From Odobenus rosmarus divergens (lineage: Eukaryota; Chordata; Mammalia; Carnivora; Odobenidae), in contig NW_004450303.1 in NCBI RefSeq assembly GCF_000321225.1, positions 1,201,923-1,265,922 on the forward strand: a stretch of DNA of 64,000 nucleotides. The letters run 5' to 3'. A program made the position numbers and the translations under genes. The notes beneath the pieces are model-generated. The model was not told the DNA's origin and searched no databases. It saw only the letters and a program-made list of their open reading frames with translations. Shown here piece after piece: positions 35,001 to 47,365 of the stretch (its first letter is position 1; each line of letters opens with the position of its first letter).

Positions 35001-35451
35001 ACTCAAGCTTTAGATATGTGTCAAGTTCAGCTCTTAAATGTGGATTAAATATCTGGAGATATGTGGTGTTTAGAAAAAATAATTGAATGATTTGGGGCTA
35101 GTATAGAATATTACTTAAAATAAATCTTGTCATGCCTTTTGTGTTTGCAAATGAGGAAACTGAGGGTAGAAATGTGAAAGAACCCACCTGAATTCTACAG
35201 CTTTTTCCTAGGAAAGTTAGATGTATAACTTAGCCCTAGATATTTGTCCTCCAACCCAATATCCATTAGTAAAGTGCAGTCATGATATGCATTAGTCAAT
35301 TTCAGCGATTTGTTTAAAATTACATTTTTTTTTCCTTTTTTCAATACAGTTAATATGAAAGTACCTCAGAACCTGAGTAAACCTGAAAGTATAATGATTG
35401 TGGGGGACCTTATGCCCATTAGAATTATACAGTCAGTATTTGCTTTTGAAA
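35001..35451. other. Unique intron; first ~107 bp duplicated at 33.5 kb
   Basis: Apart from the copied flank, no gene or repeat was recognised. Confidence 0.5.
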
Positions 35452-35660
35452 AGCAAAGAGCTAGGGCGCCTGGGTGGCTCAGTCGTTAAGCGCCTGTCTT
35501 CAGCTCAGGTCATGATCCCAGGGTCCTGGGATCGGGCCCCGCATCGGGCTCCCCGCTCCGTCTCCCTCTCCCACTCCCCCTGCTTGTGTTCCTTTTCTCG
35601 CTGTGTCTCTCTCTGTCAAATGAATAAATAAAATCTTTTAAAAAAAAAAATCAAAGAGTT
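35452..35660 (+). mobile_element. CAN-SINE, comparatively young
   Basis: GGGCGCCTGGGTGGCTCAGT head keeps CpGs, as does GGGCCCCGCATCGGGCTCCC; the tail is TGTCAAATGAATAAATAAAA. GCAAAGAGCTA before and TCAAAGAGTTG after form the flanking repeat. Confidence 0.96.
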
Positions 35661-37232
35661 GATCACAGTGATATTAATCAGGGCTTGCATTTGTACAAGA
35701 GAGTCTCAACAGATAATTTTGTGAATTACTGTTTAAAATTTTGATTGTTTTATGTGTTATGATCTAAAAATGATTTTAACTATGTTCATTTTAAATGCAT
35801 TTATCTTTTCAATATATTCCTTCAGTTGTTGTACTATAACCTCTTCTCTCAAAATAAATGTTGATTTTGTTAGAATATGATTTGGGCAGATTTTTTTAGG
35901 CTTTTGTATATTGCAGCTTTGGATGGGGCTGACAGAAGAGAAGTATACATGAAATTCATATTTTGGGGTGAGATAAGTGTGATACTGCCTGTAAACTTAC
36001 ATGTAATTAGTTCTCACTAATGGCCTTTTTTCTTTAGGCTGTGTGACAAATTACTATATAAATCTTCTAGACAAATATTTCAAAGTATAAAATTCCTATT
36101 GAATTTAAGAATTTGGAGTAGTGTTGCATACTAGGAGGGAAAAAAGAGCTAACTTGTCTGTAATAATCTGGTTCATTCAGATATTTTCCTTCAGCATCAT
36201 CGTAATAATCATAGTATGAAGAATTAGGTTTTGTTTTAATAAAAATTATGAACAAAGTATTGAAATGAGATAGAAAGCAAAGAATCCATTTGTAATTTAC
36301 AAAGAATGAAAAGTCTTAGTTTTCTGTTTCTGTTCTTTTATTTATAAAGTATGTTATCATGTCACATAATTTCTCTCAAGAAATGTCAAATTTCCTCATA
36401 TTAAAAATGGGACATTGTCTTTCATGGCTATCATTAGATTTTTATGAAAAAAATACATCAAAAATTTGATAGCAGTAAAGGCTTTTCAGTACAAAGATGT
36501 GATACTCTTATGGCTGCCAGTTTTATAGATTCAAGTCCTGGAACATTATTTTTTGGGAGATTTGTTTTGTAAATGATTTGAATAATTCAATAAACCTCAT
36601 TTCCCCCATTTGTTGTTAGGAGGCAGGGAGGAGAAGTGCATGATGTTCTAGTTCCAGCTTTATCATTTGTAAATAAGCAGTGTGGCTCTCCTAAAATTCC
36701 TTTTCCTCCTTTTCTCCCATCTCTCTCTTCTTGTTCTTGTTTGTGCTTACTTTTTTTCTGAGTTTTATATCATAGCTTTGAAAGTTAGCTGATTCATAAT
36801 GTTTCTTAAGAAGAACATGGCTGTTAGTGGAGCTGAGTTGGAGTTCTGCTGATGGTCAGAGTGATCTGATGGTGTGTTTGGCTGTAGCCTGACTGAATAA
36901 TGGTGGAGAGATAGCCACTACAGAAGAGGAGTGAGATTGGAATCTTGACTATTTGATATGCAGAATTTCAGTTATTCTGCCAGTTTGAAGCTTTATATTT
37001 CAATCCCACCCTTCTCCATAGCTGGTCTAGACGTGTCCAGAGAGCCTTTGGATTTCTACAGCACAGTCTTGTTTCCTCTCTCTTCCGGTGGAACTTGGCT
37101 GTTTCTTCCCCCTGATTTATCAATAACCATATGTTGATCTTTCCATTGTTTACAGATTTGTGTTTCTCTCTTTTATGCTAATTGATTCCCTTTTTTTCTC
37201 TTCTTTGCCCTAGGTCTCTAATCTTTTAACTG
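35661..37232. other. Unique intronic sequence
   Basis: No recognised gene or strong repeat. Near 36400, CAAATTTCCTCATATTAAAA followed by ATGGGAC hints at a very old MIR. Confidence 0.5.
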
Positions 37233-37430
37233 CTTTTTTTTAAAAAAAACTTTATTTATTTATCTGAGAGAGAGAGAGATAGCAAGAGAGAGCACAAGCA
37301 GGGTGAGGGGCAGAGGGAGAAGCAGACTCCCCACTGAGTAGGGAGCCCTATGTGGGGCTCCATTTCAGGACCCTGAGATCATGACCTGCCAAAGGCAGGT
37401 GCTTAACTGACTGAGCCACCCAGGCGTCCT
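37233..37430 (-). mobile_element. CAN-SINE, antisense
   Basis: ACTTTATTTATTTATCTGAG, a GA-rich run, CCTGAGATCATGACCTG and CTGACTGAGCCACCCAGGCG. A local change creates the hairpin ACCTGCC-AAA-GGCAGGT at 37384-37400. Confidence 0.95.
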
Positions 37431-38374
37431 AAAAATTTTTTAACATTTTACTGTGATTTCCAGAAGGAAAGCAGAAAAAAATGTGTATGTTCAATTCACC
37501 ATTTTAGTGGAAGCTTATTTAAGTTCTTAAATTTAATGGGAATGTTTAACATCCTTTGATATGATAAAAAAGTTGAAATACCATGCATAGAACAGCCCAG
37601 GTTTTATACAGTCATTCAATAATAATTACCCTTTGATATATTCAAAAAATGGTTATAAATAAATTTACCTAATGTTTGAATGATAAATGATAAGATTTGG
37701 AGTGCCTTTTATTTTTAATTTATTGCGAGCACATTTTTTTTTCATTTCTATAAAAACAACAAAGATCTTAAAAAAAAAAAAAAAATCCTTGAGAGGTATA
37801 GTTGAGCCCTGTAACAAAATGTCAGCTAATGAAAGGGAAATAAGTTGCATAATATTGATTAAATAAGTTGAGGTACTTCTTCAATTCAGTTGGAAAATTT
37901 TAGTTTTAATAAAGTAAAATTTCTATTTTTAATCCTAATTTTGACCAAATTGGTGCTGGAAACAGCTCTCTGAAAGTATTAAAGAGAAAAACACTGTAAA
38001 ATGATAATGTTTTACTAAAAAGTTTCATTTTATTTTGGCCATACAGTTTAGAAAGCTCTTTAATACACATTTGTTTATTTAATCATTATCATACCTATGC
38101 AAGTTAGGTGTGTTAACCACTTTTTAAAGATTGATTATGATTTTTCAGAAAAAGAGCTAATATATATAGTTTGAAGAAAATTAAAGAAAAACAACAACAA
38201 AAACTCCTTGACATCTGAAAACAAATCTGTTCCTTAAGCAGAAAAAAGGAGGTTATTGAAGGCAAATGTATTGGGAGTCCATATGGAAACACTTTAGGAA
38301 AAGAATAACTTACTAGATTTTCCAAAGAATAAGCTAAAGTTGCATGGGTATGTTTTATCTATGTTTATAGTGAT
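37431..38374. other. Unique AT-rich intron
   Basis: Holds an A(15) run near 37770. No gene recognised. Confidence 0.5.
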
Positions 38375-38591
38375 AAAATCCACAATTTTTTTTGGAACAC
38401 CTGGGTGGCTCAGTCAGTTAAGCATCTGCCTTTGGCTCAGGTCATAATCCCAGGGTCCTGAGATCGAGTCCTACATCGGGCTCCCTGCTCAGCGGGAAGT
38501 CTGCTTCTCCTTCTGCCTGCCATTCCCCCTGCTTGTGCTCTGCCTCTCTGATAAATAAATGAAATCTTAAAAAAAAAATCCACAATTTTTT
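38375..38591 (+). mobile_element. CAN-SINE with 17-bp target-site duplication
   Basis: AAAATCCACAATTTTTT is repeated on both sides (38375-38391 and 38575-38591). GGAACACCTGGGTGGCTCAG head and a complete tail; the SINE itself is about 38393-38574. Confidence 0.96.
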
Positions 38592-39776
38592 AAAAACCAA
38601 TTTGCAGTTCTTACTTCCAGGATGATTCAATCAGACAACAAAATTCCTTGAGTGAGTCATGGAATTAGGACTAAGCACAACGAGATTACATTCCAGGAAG
38701 TGTTCTGGCATGACAGAAATTCTCTGTTCCCTTTGTAAGTAACACAGCTACTTACCTAGATATAGTTAATCAATTTTTTATGAAATGAAGAAAAATATAA
38801 TAAAATATACATGAAAAACAGTAGAAAATTTTACTATAAACATAGGGAAGCATTTTGATTAATTTAAAATACAGATATTTCTGATATTAATGAATTTGAA
38901 CTTAGTCATCCTTTAGAAATTACTCTAAATCTAAAGACTTCTATATTTTATTAAAATCTCTTCACTCAAAAACTTTACTAGAATTTTGTGTATTTCTGGT
39001 TTCTGTGCTCTCTGTATGCCATGGTTGTTGGAACAATGGGAAGTTTCTGAGACATGGATCACTGATAATTTTTCATGCCATTACTACAGACATGAGGGAA
39101 AGAGACTCTTATACTTCAGTAAGCAGGTTGAGAGGCTTTTCTGGTTCCACAGAAATGTAAATCCAATCATATTTAAAATAAGAATTACATATTGCATACA
39201 GTTCTTAGTGTAAGTCTTTCACGAGTTGCCTTCTTTTGTCCATTTGATAAACAGTCACCCCTCTCTTGACCCCATCTCCAACATTCTGGCCCTGACCAAG
39301 AATATGCTATTTGTGGTGTTTTTATTCTTGAATGACTATAGCAAGTAAGATTGTTTTCATTTTTTCATCTCTTCTCATACATCCTCTTTATAATCTACTG
39401 AGTAAGAAGTTACTTGTCCCTCAACATCAGGTAAAATTTTATTATAAATAGCATAAGCTCTTCTAAGGCATTTGTTATCATTTGTAATCAAAATATAGTA
39501 AGATGTTGATTGTTCTGTAGAAGCTATTTTAAATGTGACATAGACATATATTCATCATTCACTTAATCTAAAAGCCGTGACATTTCAGGGTGCTTGATAA
39601 TATTTAACCCAAATAATTTTTTTTCTTGAATTTATTGAGGATCACAAACTCTGTATTTTTCTCATTATACAGTATAATATAATTTCGGTTGTCTCTTTAA
39701 GCTCTATACAATGTTACTAGTAATAGATTATAAAATTAACTTTATTTTATAAATCAGACTTTTACTACATTATTGC
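38592..39776. other. Unique intronic sequence
   Basis: No recognised gene or repeat; the 75-codon frame at 38986-39213 is unsupported. Confidence 0.5.
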
Positions 39777-39999
39777 AAGGAATAAATTTGTTGGGCGCCT
39801 GGGTGGCTCAGTTGGTTAAGCGACTGCCTTCAGCTCAGGTCATGATCCTGGAGTCCCGGGATTGAGTCCCACATCAGGCTTCCTGCTCAGCAGGGAGTCT
39901 GCTTCTCCCTCTGACCCTCTTCCCTCTCGTGCTTTCTCATTCTCTCTCTCTCTCAAATAAATAAAAAAAATCTTTTTAAAAAAAGGAATAAATTTGTTG
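39777..39999 (+). mobile_element. Young CAN-SINE with perfect 17-bp target-site duplication
   Basis: AAGGAATAAATTTGTTG is identical at 39777-39793 and 39983-39999. GGCGCCTGGGTGGCTCAGTT head and the GACCCTCTTCCCTCTCGTGC middle mark the same subfamily as the copy at 46974. Confidence 0.97.
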
Positions 40000-40949
40000 A
40001 AACCCCCCCAAATTTTGTCTTCACTTGTTTTCTTTGCTAACCTTTTTTTTTTGCTTTTGCTGCTTTCATTCTATTTTGTCATTTTACCAGTGGCCTCTTT
40101 CTTTTCTTTATATTTCTTTCCACTCTCATTGATAGTTTTTATCTCAGCGTCTCTGTATGCTTCAAAAGGCATATGGAATAGTTCATGATTGTGTTGCCTC
40201 ATTTTTTCAGAAGTGGTAAAGATGTCCAACCCATGACACTCTGGCAGTTTATGATTTTTACACAAAGGAAGATGCTAACAGACCAAGTCAGACGCGTTTG
40301 ACAGTAATGTTCCATTTAGTTTGAGTCCATCAAAAAAAAAAAAGTTGTCACTTTCTGAGGAATGCACTGCCTGGGAATTAAATCAAGCACTTCCCCTTAG
40401 GAAGAAGAGAGAGGATGAAGGGGAGAGAGAAAATGTAGAAATCCTCTAATATATAGATTACAGATCCCTTTTGGACTTAAAATACTTATAAAATACATTT
40501 TATCATTTGTCCATAATAACTAAGAAAATCTTATAATTATAGCTACATAAGTAGAACACACACCAGTGATAAATGAAAATAAATAAGCTTTAAAGAAATT
40601 TGGGATGTTGAGGCAAAATATTTCTTAACATGATTTCTCCTGTGTTGTCTGCAGACAATGAAGTTTTTTCTGATAATTTAGAAAATAACTACACAATTAG
40701 GAAATAAAGACTTTTTCACAAGCCCACATTGAAAGCTGAAAAATAATAGAACACTAGGTTTCTATACAAACATATCTAAAGTCAATTTTTAAATTTTTTC
40801 ATAGTAAATACTTATTAACAACATCAATTTGTGCACATAGATTTATGCTATCTCTCCTTTAAAGATCTGTGCTCAGAATAAATATAAATACATCTTGTTA
40901 TTTAACTCTTTACATGCTAAATAAAAAAAAATAGGGTTTTTTTAATATA
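40000..40949. other. Unique intronic sequence
   Basis: No gene recognised. The 64-codon frames on each strand near 40071-40265 lack any supporting feature. Confidence 0.5.
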
Positions 40950-41192
40950 AAAATTACCCATATCGGGGCACCTGGGTGGCTCAATCGTTTAAGCGTCTGC
41001 CTTCAGCTCAGGTCATGATCCCAGAGTCCTGGGATCGAGTTCCACATCGGGCTCCCTGCTCAGCGGGAAGCCTGCTTCTCCCTCTCCCACTCCCCCTGCT
41101 TGTGTTCCTGCTCTCGCTATCTCTCTCTCTGTCAAATAAATAAATAAAATCTTTAAAAATAAATAAATAAATAGAATAAAATTACCCATATC
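40950..41192 (+). mobile_element. Young CAN-SINE with perfect 15-bp target-site duplication
   Basis: AAAATTACCCATATC is identical at 40950-40964 and 41178-41192. It is the fullest consensus-like copy in the window: GCACCTGGGTGGCTCAATCG, GGGATCGAGTTCCACATCGG, GTTCCTGCTCTCGCTATCTC, then TGTCAAATAAATAAATAAAA. Confidence 0.97.
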
Positions 41193-41735
41193 TCTAAATG
41201 TTAGACAACTGTTCTTTTTAAAAAATGAAGTTTCTATAATCAGAAAATGGAAAAATATTACTACCAGTAATAACTGGTTATTATTACTACATCATGATTA
41301 CATTATCATATATATATATTCATTCATATGTTGTATTCATTTATATGCTGTTCTTAGAAATGTCTTTCATATATGTGTCTTTATGTTCACGTTATCATTT
41401 TTGTGTAACCAAATTAGTTCTGGTTTATTCTATGACCGAATGTGTATAGTTTTAATTTGCTCCAACTGTGCCTTTCTTCTTTAATATTGTGGTGGGAAGT
41501 TTAGGCTCTTTGCATTTCCAAATATATTTTTAATTGAGCTCTTCCATCTCACTATATACTGTACCCCACTCACACATACCACCACCACCACCAAGAAGCA
41601 AAATCTCCCAGGATTTTAATTTGGACTGTAGTTTAAGTAAATTATCAATTCATGCGGAGTTGACATCTTAAAAGACTTTGTCCAATCAAAGATCATGATG
41701 AATCACTCCAATTATTTAGCTCTTCATTAATTTCT
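41193..41735. other. Unique intron with a short (ACC)n run
   Basis: (ACC)5 lies at about 41579-41593. No gene recognised. Confidence 0.5.
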
Positions 41736-42895
41736 CCCAATAGTGTTTCTTATATTTTTAGTACAGAGAGTGGCCTTACGCATATTTTTTTTAGATTTAT
41801 TCCTAAATATTTGATACTTTCATGTGATTTCAAAAGCTATTTAAATTTTTTTTTAAGATTTTATTTACTTATTTGAGAGTGAGAGAGAGAGAGAACCATG
41901 CACACAAGTGGGGGGAGAGGTAGAGGGGGAGGAAGAAAGAGTGGGAAAGAGATTCTGAAGTCCGCTGAGTGCAGAGCCCCACTTGGGTCTGGATCTCAGG
42001 ACCCTGAAATCATTATCTGAGCCAGTTGGATGCCTAACTGACTGAGCCACCCAGGCACCCCTATTTTAAAATTTTTATTTCAAGTTTGTTGTTAGTAAAT
42101 AAAGTTGAATATATATTGACATTTATCAGTCACAACCTTGAAAAATTAATTTAGCAATTATTATAGGTTTTAAATTTTGTTGGATTTTTTTGTACACATT
42201 TAATGTCATTTAAAATAATATTAGTTTTCATTCTTCTTTTACAGTCTATCTTTTCTTTCTTCTTCATGACTCATTTCACTTGATAGGCTCAATGGATAGT
42301 GTCAATTTAGATAGAGGTAGTGATGCTTGAGATTAGTGTTGCGTTTCCAATCCCAGGGGGAAAGTATTCACTATTTCACCAAAGATATATGTTTGCTGAA
42401 TTTTTATTGTGAATAACCTTTGTCATGTTAAAAAAAATTTCCCTTCTCTTTTTAGGTTACTGAAAATTTCCATTATAACTACATTGTTGAGTTTTATCAA
42501 ATGATTTTTTTTTTGCCTGTACTGAGATAATAAAATGACTTATCTCTTTTATTCTGTTAATATGAGTTATATTGATTGATTTTGAATATTAAACCAACAT
42601 TGCATTTCTAGAATAAATCCCAATTGGTCATGATATAATGTCTTTTAAAATATTGATAGATTCACTGTGCTATTCTTGTTAAGGATGTTTTCCTTCTGTG
42701 CTCATGAGAGACATAGGTCCAATATATTCATTTATATATATGTCCTTGCCTGGTTTTGATATCAGGTTCATGCCAGTATTATGTGAAGAATTTCTCTAAT
42801 TTCTAAAATATTTGTGTAAAAATGATACCATTTCTCATTTTAATGTTTAGAAAAGTTCATCAGTGAATCCATGTGGGCCTGGAGTTTTTAAAATT
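41736..42895 (-). mobile_element. L1 ORF2 fragment, antisense, split by a SINE
   Basis: TTATTCCTAAATATTTGATA, TTGATTGATTTTGAATATTA, TTTCTAGAATAAATCCCAAT and AATCCATGTGGGCCTGGAGT are the reversed ORF2. The same element seems to resume at 43430-43800. No usable frame remains. Confidence 0.85.
41838..42073 (-). mobile_element. CAN-SINE nested in L1, antisense
   Basis: TTTAAGATTTTATTTACTTA to ACTGAGCCACCCAGGCACCC, about 41849-42060. GCTATTTAAATTT and CTATTTTAAAATT are the diverged flanks. Confidence 0.95.
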
Positions 42896-42934
42896 TTTTA
42901 AACATAATGCCCACAAGGTCAATCCTTGTGGAAA

Positions 42935-43415
42935 AATTTCCTCCTTTCTCATGGCTAAATAATAATCTATTGTATATGCCAAGTGAAGGAAGTCAGAGAA
43001 GGACAATTATGGTTTGATATCACTCACATATGGAATCTAAAAACACCAAATTAATAGAAACAGAGTGTTGAATGGTAATTGCTAAGGCCTGGGCAGGGGA
43101 GGGGGGCTTAAGGAAGTGGGAAGATGTTGACCAAAAAGTATGAACTTCCAGTTATATGATTAATAACTTCTGAGGATCTAATGTACAGCATGGTGATTAT
43201 AGTTAATGATACTATATTATATATTTGAAAGTTGCTAAGAGAGTAGATCTTAAACATTCTCACTACAAAAAAGAAAAGGTGATAAAGGCGTCACCTGATG
43301 AGATGGTGATGGTAATTTCTCATTATGTAAGTATATAAAATCAACATACTGTACACATAAACTTACACAATGCTATATGTTAATTATATCTCAATAAATT
43401 TGGGAAAAAACACTT
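42935..43415 (+). mobile_element. L1 3' end nested in an antisense L1
   Basis: GGTTTGATATCACTCACATA, TGGAATCTAAAAACACCAAA, AATTGCTAAGGCCTGGGCAG, AGTTAATGATACTATATTAT and TTAATTATATCTCAATAAAT are the sense 3'UTR of an L1MA/MB-type element. It interrupts the antisense ORF2 on both sides. Confidence 0.85.
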
Positions 43416-43429
43416 AAAAAATCAAATTT

Positions 43430-43800
43430 GCCTTTCATTTGTTCAGTAAATAGTTAATGTAAATTTAAGGAGAGAAAAATTTTTTAAACAGATGCAGGAC
43501 TACTTTAGTAATAAGTGTCTTGTTAATTTTGGTAAGTTTCTTTTAAAGAATTAATCTATTTCATTTAAATTTTGCTATTTGGTTTCTATATGTCTCATTT
43601 GTTGTATAATCTTTAATTCACTCTTTTCTGCTTTTTGGAACATAGACTTTTTAATTTTTTTCCTTATTTTATTTTTGTTTTATTATTTTTTATCTTATTA
43701 GATTTTGTGTTATACATTCTTGGGTAATTTTTTGTTGTTGTTACCCTAGAGATTTCAGTATGGATTACTGACTTTGATTAGGACTTTTATCACTTCAAGA
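43430..43800 (-). mobile_element. L1 ORF2 fragment, antisense, continuation
   Basis: TTAATTTTGGTAAGTTTC, AATCTATTTCATTTAAATTT and CATTTGTTGTATAATC continue the reversed ORF2 seen before 42895. Confidence 0.7.
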
Positions 43801-44039
43801 ATAATGCAAAACCAATAATTTACTACCTTTCCAGCTATGTCTTTTATTGCTCCATCTTACAAAAACCACACTCCAACCATTCCAAACCAGAGTTGGAATT
43901 CCTTATTACTACCTCTCTGTATCATGCCTGGGGCACTTCTTTCTGCCTAACTGCGGCTTTCTCTGTTTGCTGAAAGATCCCATATCATTGAGATACATCC
44001 TCTATCCTTCTTATAGTACAAAGTACAATAATTCATTTC

Positions 44040-44165
44040 TCCATTTATTCATTTCACAGGTATTTTGGGGGACAAATCATGTGATAAGTACTATGCTAAT
44101 GTTTCCTGAGCACAAGATATCAAGACACAATCCTATCCCTCAATGATCTTATAGATTATTATGTT
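44040..44165 (-). repeat. Old L2-type fragment, antisense
   Basis: TTTATTCATTTCACAGGTAT, AAGTACTATGCTAATG and ACACAATCCTATCCCTCAAT fit a reversed L2-type 3' end. Confidence 0.5.
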
Positions 44166-44359
44166 TGTATTTTAAAATCACAGTGATGTTTTTACTTCCT
44201 TCTCTTACACGTGATGTCAAAGGTAATAACTGTGATATTCATCATTTAATACCTAAACCCTATGTCAGAATAGATGCTTAATATGCAGTTTTGAATAAAG
44301 AAATGAACATCTTTATTTCCATTGGGTAATAAGCCCAAATCTTTATCACTTTATTATTT

Positions 44360-44690
44360 ATACACCAGTTAAAATATTTATTAAGTATCTGTTATGTGGC
44401 AGACACCCTCCTAGGTTCTGCGGACACTATAGGGAACAGCAAAAAGTCTCTGCCTTCATAGAGCTTATATCCCAATGAGGAGATAGTCAATTAATAGATT
44501 TTAGAATTAATAGTCAATTAATAAATTTAGAATAGTAATGTATGGTAGAAAAGAAATGCATGGTAAAAATAAAATAGAGTTGGGAAATAGGGCAAGGAGT
44601 GCTGGGTATGCTGATTTAAGATGGGTTGGTTGATTATGAAAAATCTCTTCAAGAAAATTATATTTGAGCAAAGGCCTGACTATATGGATT
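44360..44690 (-). mobile_element. Old L2 fragment, antisense, with a short internal duplication
   Basis: AAATATTTATTAAGTATCTG, TTATGTGGCAGACACCCTCC, TAGAGCTTATATCCCAATGA and TTTGAGCAAAGGCCTGAC follow reversed L2. AGTCAATTAATAGATTTTAG is echoed about 27 bp later as AGTCAATTAATAAATTTAGA. Confidence 0.8.
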
Positions 44691-45176
44691 CTTGAGTGTT
44701 CTAACTGCTTATCCTCAAGCCCCTCAGGAAAAGTGTTAAGACACTTTCCTTATGTTATTCTTATACTCTAAATACTTCTAAGAAAATTTTAAGTACCTTA
44801 AACTGTCACTAGAATTTTTTTTCCTCAGACAAAAACCTATTTTATCTCTTAGTATTGTATTTTGTGAGATCTAAATCTATGTATATAGGTTTATTAATTA
44901 TTTTTGAAAAGCATGTTTCAAAAATTTCATCTGTACAAATTCATTTATTTCAATTCTTATGTAGTGTCCCCAGCCCCAGAACCTTTAAACAATGTAAATC
45001 TTCCTCTATCCAAGTTTGAACTGTAAACTCCCTCTTTCTAGTTGGAGTTTCCAAGCCATATACAGTTCCTCAGTTTGCCACAGTTGTGAAATTCTTATAG
45101 GGTTTATTGTCCAATCCATTCACTTCCACAAATACCATGCTTCTTTTTCACAATAATTGTTTTATAGTTTTGCCCT
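44691..45176. other. Unique intronic sequence
   Basis: No gene or clear repeat recognised. Confidence 0.5.
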
Positions 45177-45533
45177 GACTTAGTCTGTTTGGGCTGCTAT
45201 AATAAAATACCATAGACTCAGTGGCTTATAAACAACAGAAATATATTTCTCACAGTCTGGAGGCTGGGAATTCCAAAAGTAAGGCACCAGTAAATTTCAT
45301 GTCTGGAGAGTCCATAGTTCATAGAGGACTGTCTTTCTGCTGTGTCCTCACAAGATTAAAGGGCAAGGAAACTCTCTGGGCCTCTTTTATAAGGACATTA
45401 ATCCCATCTATGAGTCTTAATCTCATAGACTGATCCCCTCTTCCCAAAGGTCTCACTTCTAAATGCCCTCACATCTGGAGTTAGGATTTCAACATAAGAA
45501 TTTTGTGGGAACACAAACATTCAATTCGTAGGA
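45177..45533 (-). repeat. MSTA/MLT1-type MaLR solo LTR, antisense
   Basis: CTTAGTCTGTTTGGGCTGCT, ATACCATAGACTCAGTGGCT, TATAAACAACAGAAATATAT, GGACATTAATCCCATCTATG and GGAACACAAACATTCAATTC follow the reversed MST LTR. Same family and orientation as the copy at 1073. Confidence 0.87.
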
Positions 45534-45893
45534 GACCATATCTTACTAGTCAGAGTATATTTCTAGCTTTTTCAGGCCTGGGGTTATACTACACACATTT
45601 TCCCTTTCCACAACCAGTGATGCATATAGTGGATGCTCAATAAACATTAAAAAAATAATAATAATGATACCAGTCTATATGTATGCCAGGCTAAATGAAA
45701 TGTCATTTCATCTGGAGGATAAATACCAGGTGCACTGTGAGACTAACCTAATTTCCATATTAAATTCTACCATATGCCTTGAATACACAGGATCAGAGAC
45801 ATATTTATAAGATGGAATTTTTCTACTTAATAGCTATCCATGTATTAATATAGTATTATTTTTTATATCTGATTCTTTAAAATATCTCACACC
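45534..45893. other. Intron with a possible MIR/L2 3' end
   Basis: AGTGGATGCTCAATAAACAT near 45629 resembles the common MIR/L2 terminus. Nothing else recognised. Confidence 0.4.
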
Positions 45894-45914
45894 TTTCATA
45901 CTATTTCATAGATT

Positions 45915-45957
<43 letters not shown>

Positions 45958-46121
45958 TTTCAGGCTGGGAGGAGCAGAAGGGGAGGGAGAGGAACAGAGT
46001 CTGCACTTAGCGCAGAGCCCTTTACGGGACTTGATTTCAGGACCCTGGAGATCATGACCAAGTCAAAACCCAGGGGGACTTAAACCACTGAGCCACCCAA
46101 CTTCCCCTTTTCATACTATTT
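45894..46121 (-). mobile_element. CAN-SINE, antisense, with expanded (TTTA)n and 13-bp target-site duplication
   Basis: TTTCATACTATTT occurs at 45894-45906 and 46109-46121. The SINE tail is expanded to about a dozen TTTA units (45912-45960). The head end, ACTGAGCCACCCAACTTCCC, is diverged. Confidence 0.94.
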
Positions 46122-46955
46122 TAAACATAGCAGACAGTACACTATTTCTTACATTTCAGGTAAAAGACAGATTTGAATTTACAATTGATAACAGTAAGAT
46201 AGGTATATTAGAATTTTTAATATGTTAAATAGGTAAATCTGTATACTAATAATCACTCAAAACACCTTTGAATAATAAATCAATTTTCAACATACACCTA
46301 TTTTTGTTGCTTTGTTTGGAGTTTTTGCTGTTTTGTTTTGTTGTTTTACAGAAGAAATCTTAAACCACATGAGATGTGACAGTCCCTGAGGCTTTACATA
46401 TGAAAACTTGAGTTAGTAGCATTTGCAGTAAAAACTGCAGGCTCTGTGCATAAGAACATAAAATTTTAAAACGTATTCTCACAACTGCAATGAAGAAATT
46501 TCTAGTATGCCATCACTGGTGACTCAAGTTTTGTTTTATAACTCTAGAGTATCACTTATTCATTTGAAAAGCCTTGTCTCAAGAGATTTATCAGTCTGTA
46601 GGCTAAATTGCTGTACAGAGAAAATGAATTTCCCTTTGATTGGCAGGAGTTTTAATGAATGTGTAGGTTTAAAATTTATATTTGTAGTCTTAAAGTGACT
46701 GAATCTAAAAGCTGAGCACTAAAAGTATCCTACAAAAATTATTGAAAAGCCTTGGCTACATGTATACATTTCACTTAGGGCATATAAATTAAAAAATAAA
46801 AATTTACTAAAGAAAATAAAAACTACTATGCACTATGATTTTCTTATTAAATAGGATTTATAGAGTGTCTATAAATCCAGTTCACGCTAGAGAGTATATA
46901 AGATCAAAAGACCTTATCTAGTATTTGACCACTCAGTGGAGAGAAATTTAGATCT
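46122..46955. other. Unique intronic sequence
   Basis: No gene or strong repeat recognised. Confidence 0.5.
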
Positions 46956-47178
46956 TTTAAAAGTTTAGATTTTGGGGCGCCTGGGTGGCTCAGTTGGTTG
47001 AGCGACCGCCTTCAGCTCAGGTCATGATCCTGGAGTCCTGGGATCGAGTCCCGCATAGGGCTCCCTGCTCAGCAGGGAGTCTGCTTCTCCCTCTGACCCT
47101 CTTCCCTCTCGTCCTATCTCTCATTCTCTCTCTCTCAAATAAATAAAATGTTTAAAAAAAATATTTAAAAGTTTAGAT
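46956..47178 (+). mobile_element. Young CAN-SINE with 15-bp target-site duplication
   Basis: TTTAAAAGTTTAGAT is identical at 46956-46970 and 47164-47178. GGGGCGCCTGGGTGGCTCAG head, GACCCTCTTCCCTCTCGTCC middle; same subfamily as the 39794 copy. Confidence 0.97.
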
Positions 47179-47224
47179 CTTTTAAAAAAATCAGCTAATT
47201 GCTGATTGTGGAACTCCTTATTGA

Positions 47225-47365
47225 AAATGTCAGTCTCTCTTTTGCTTACTTACATGTAACATGGGTAAAACAATGTTTATTTCGTAGTGTTGAGTTAGAA
47301 AATGTTCATAAAATGATTTAATGTAGTACTTTGCCCCTAGTGGATGCTCAATAATTAGGTGTTAG
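47225..47365 (+). repeat. MIR fragment
   Basis: ACATGGGTAAAACAATGTTT, GTAGTACTTTGCCCCTAGTG and GATGCTCAATAATTAGGTG follow the MIR 3' half. Confidence 0.65.

Noticed and set aside
37384..37400. Hairpin resembling a terminator
   Set aside because: A 7-bp stem inside an antisense SINE, produced by a local change; no relation to transcription termination in a mammalian intron.
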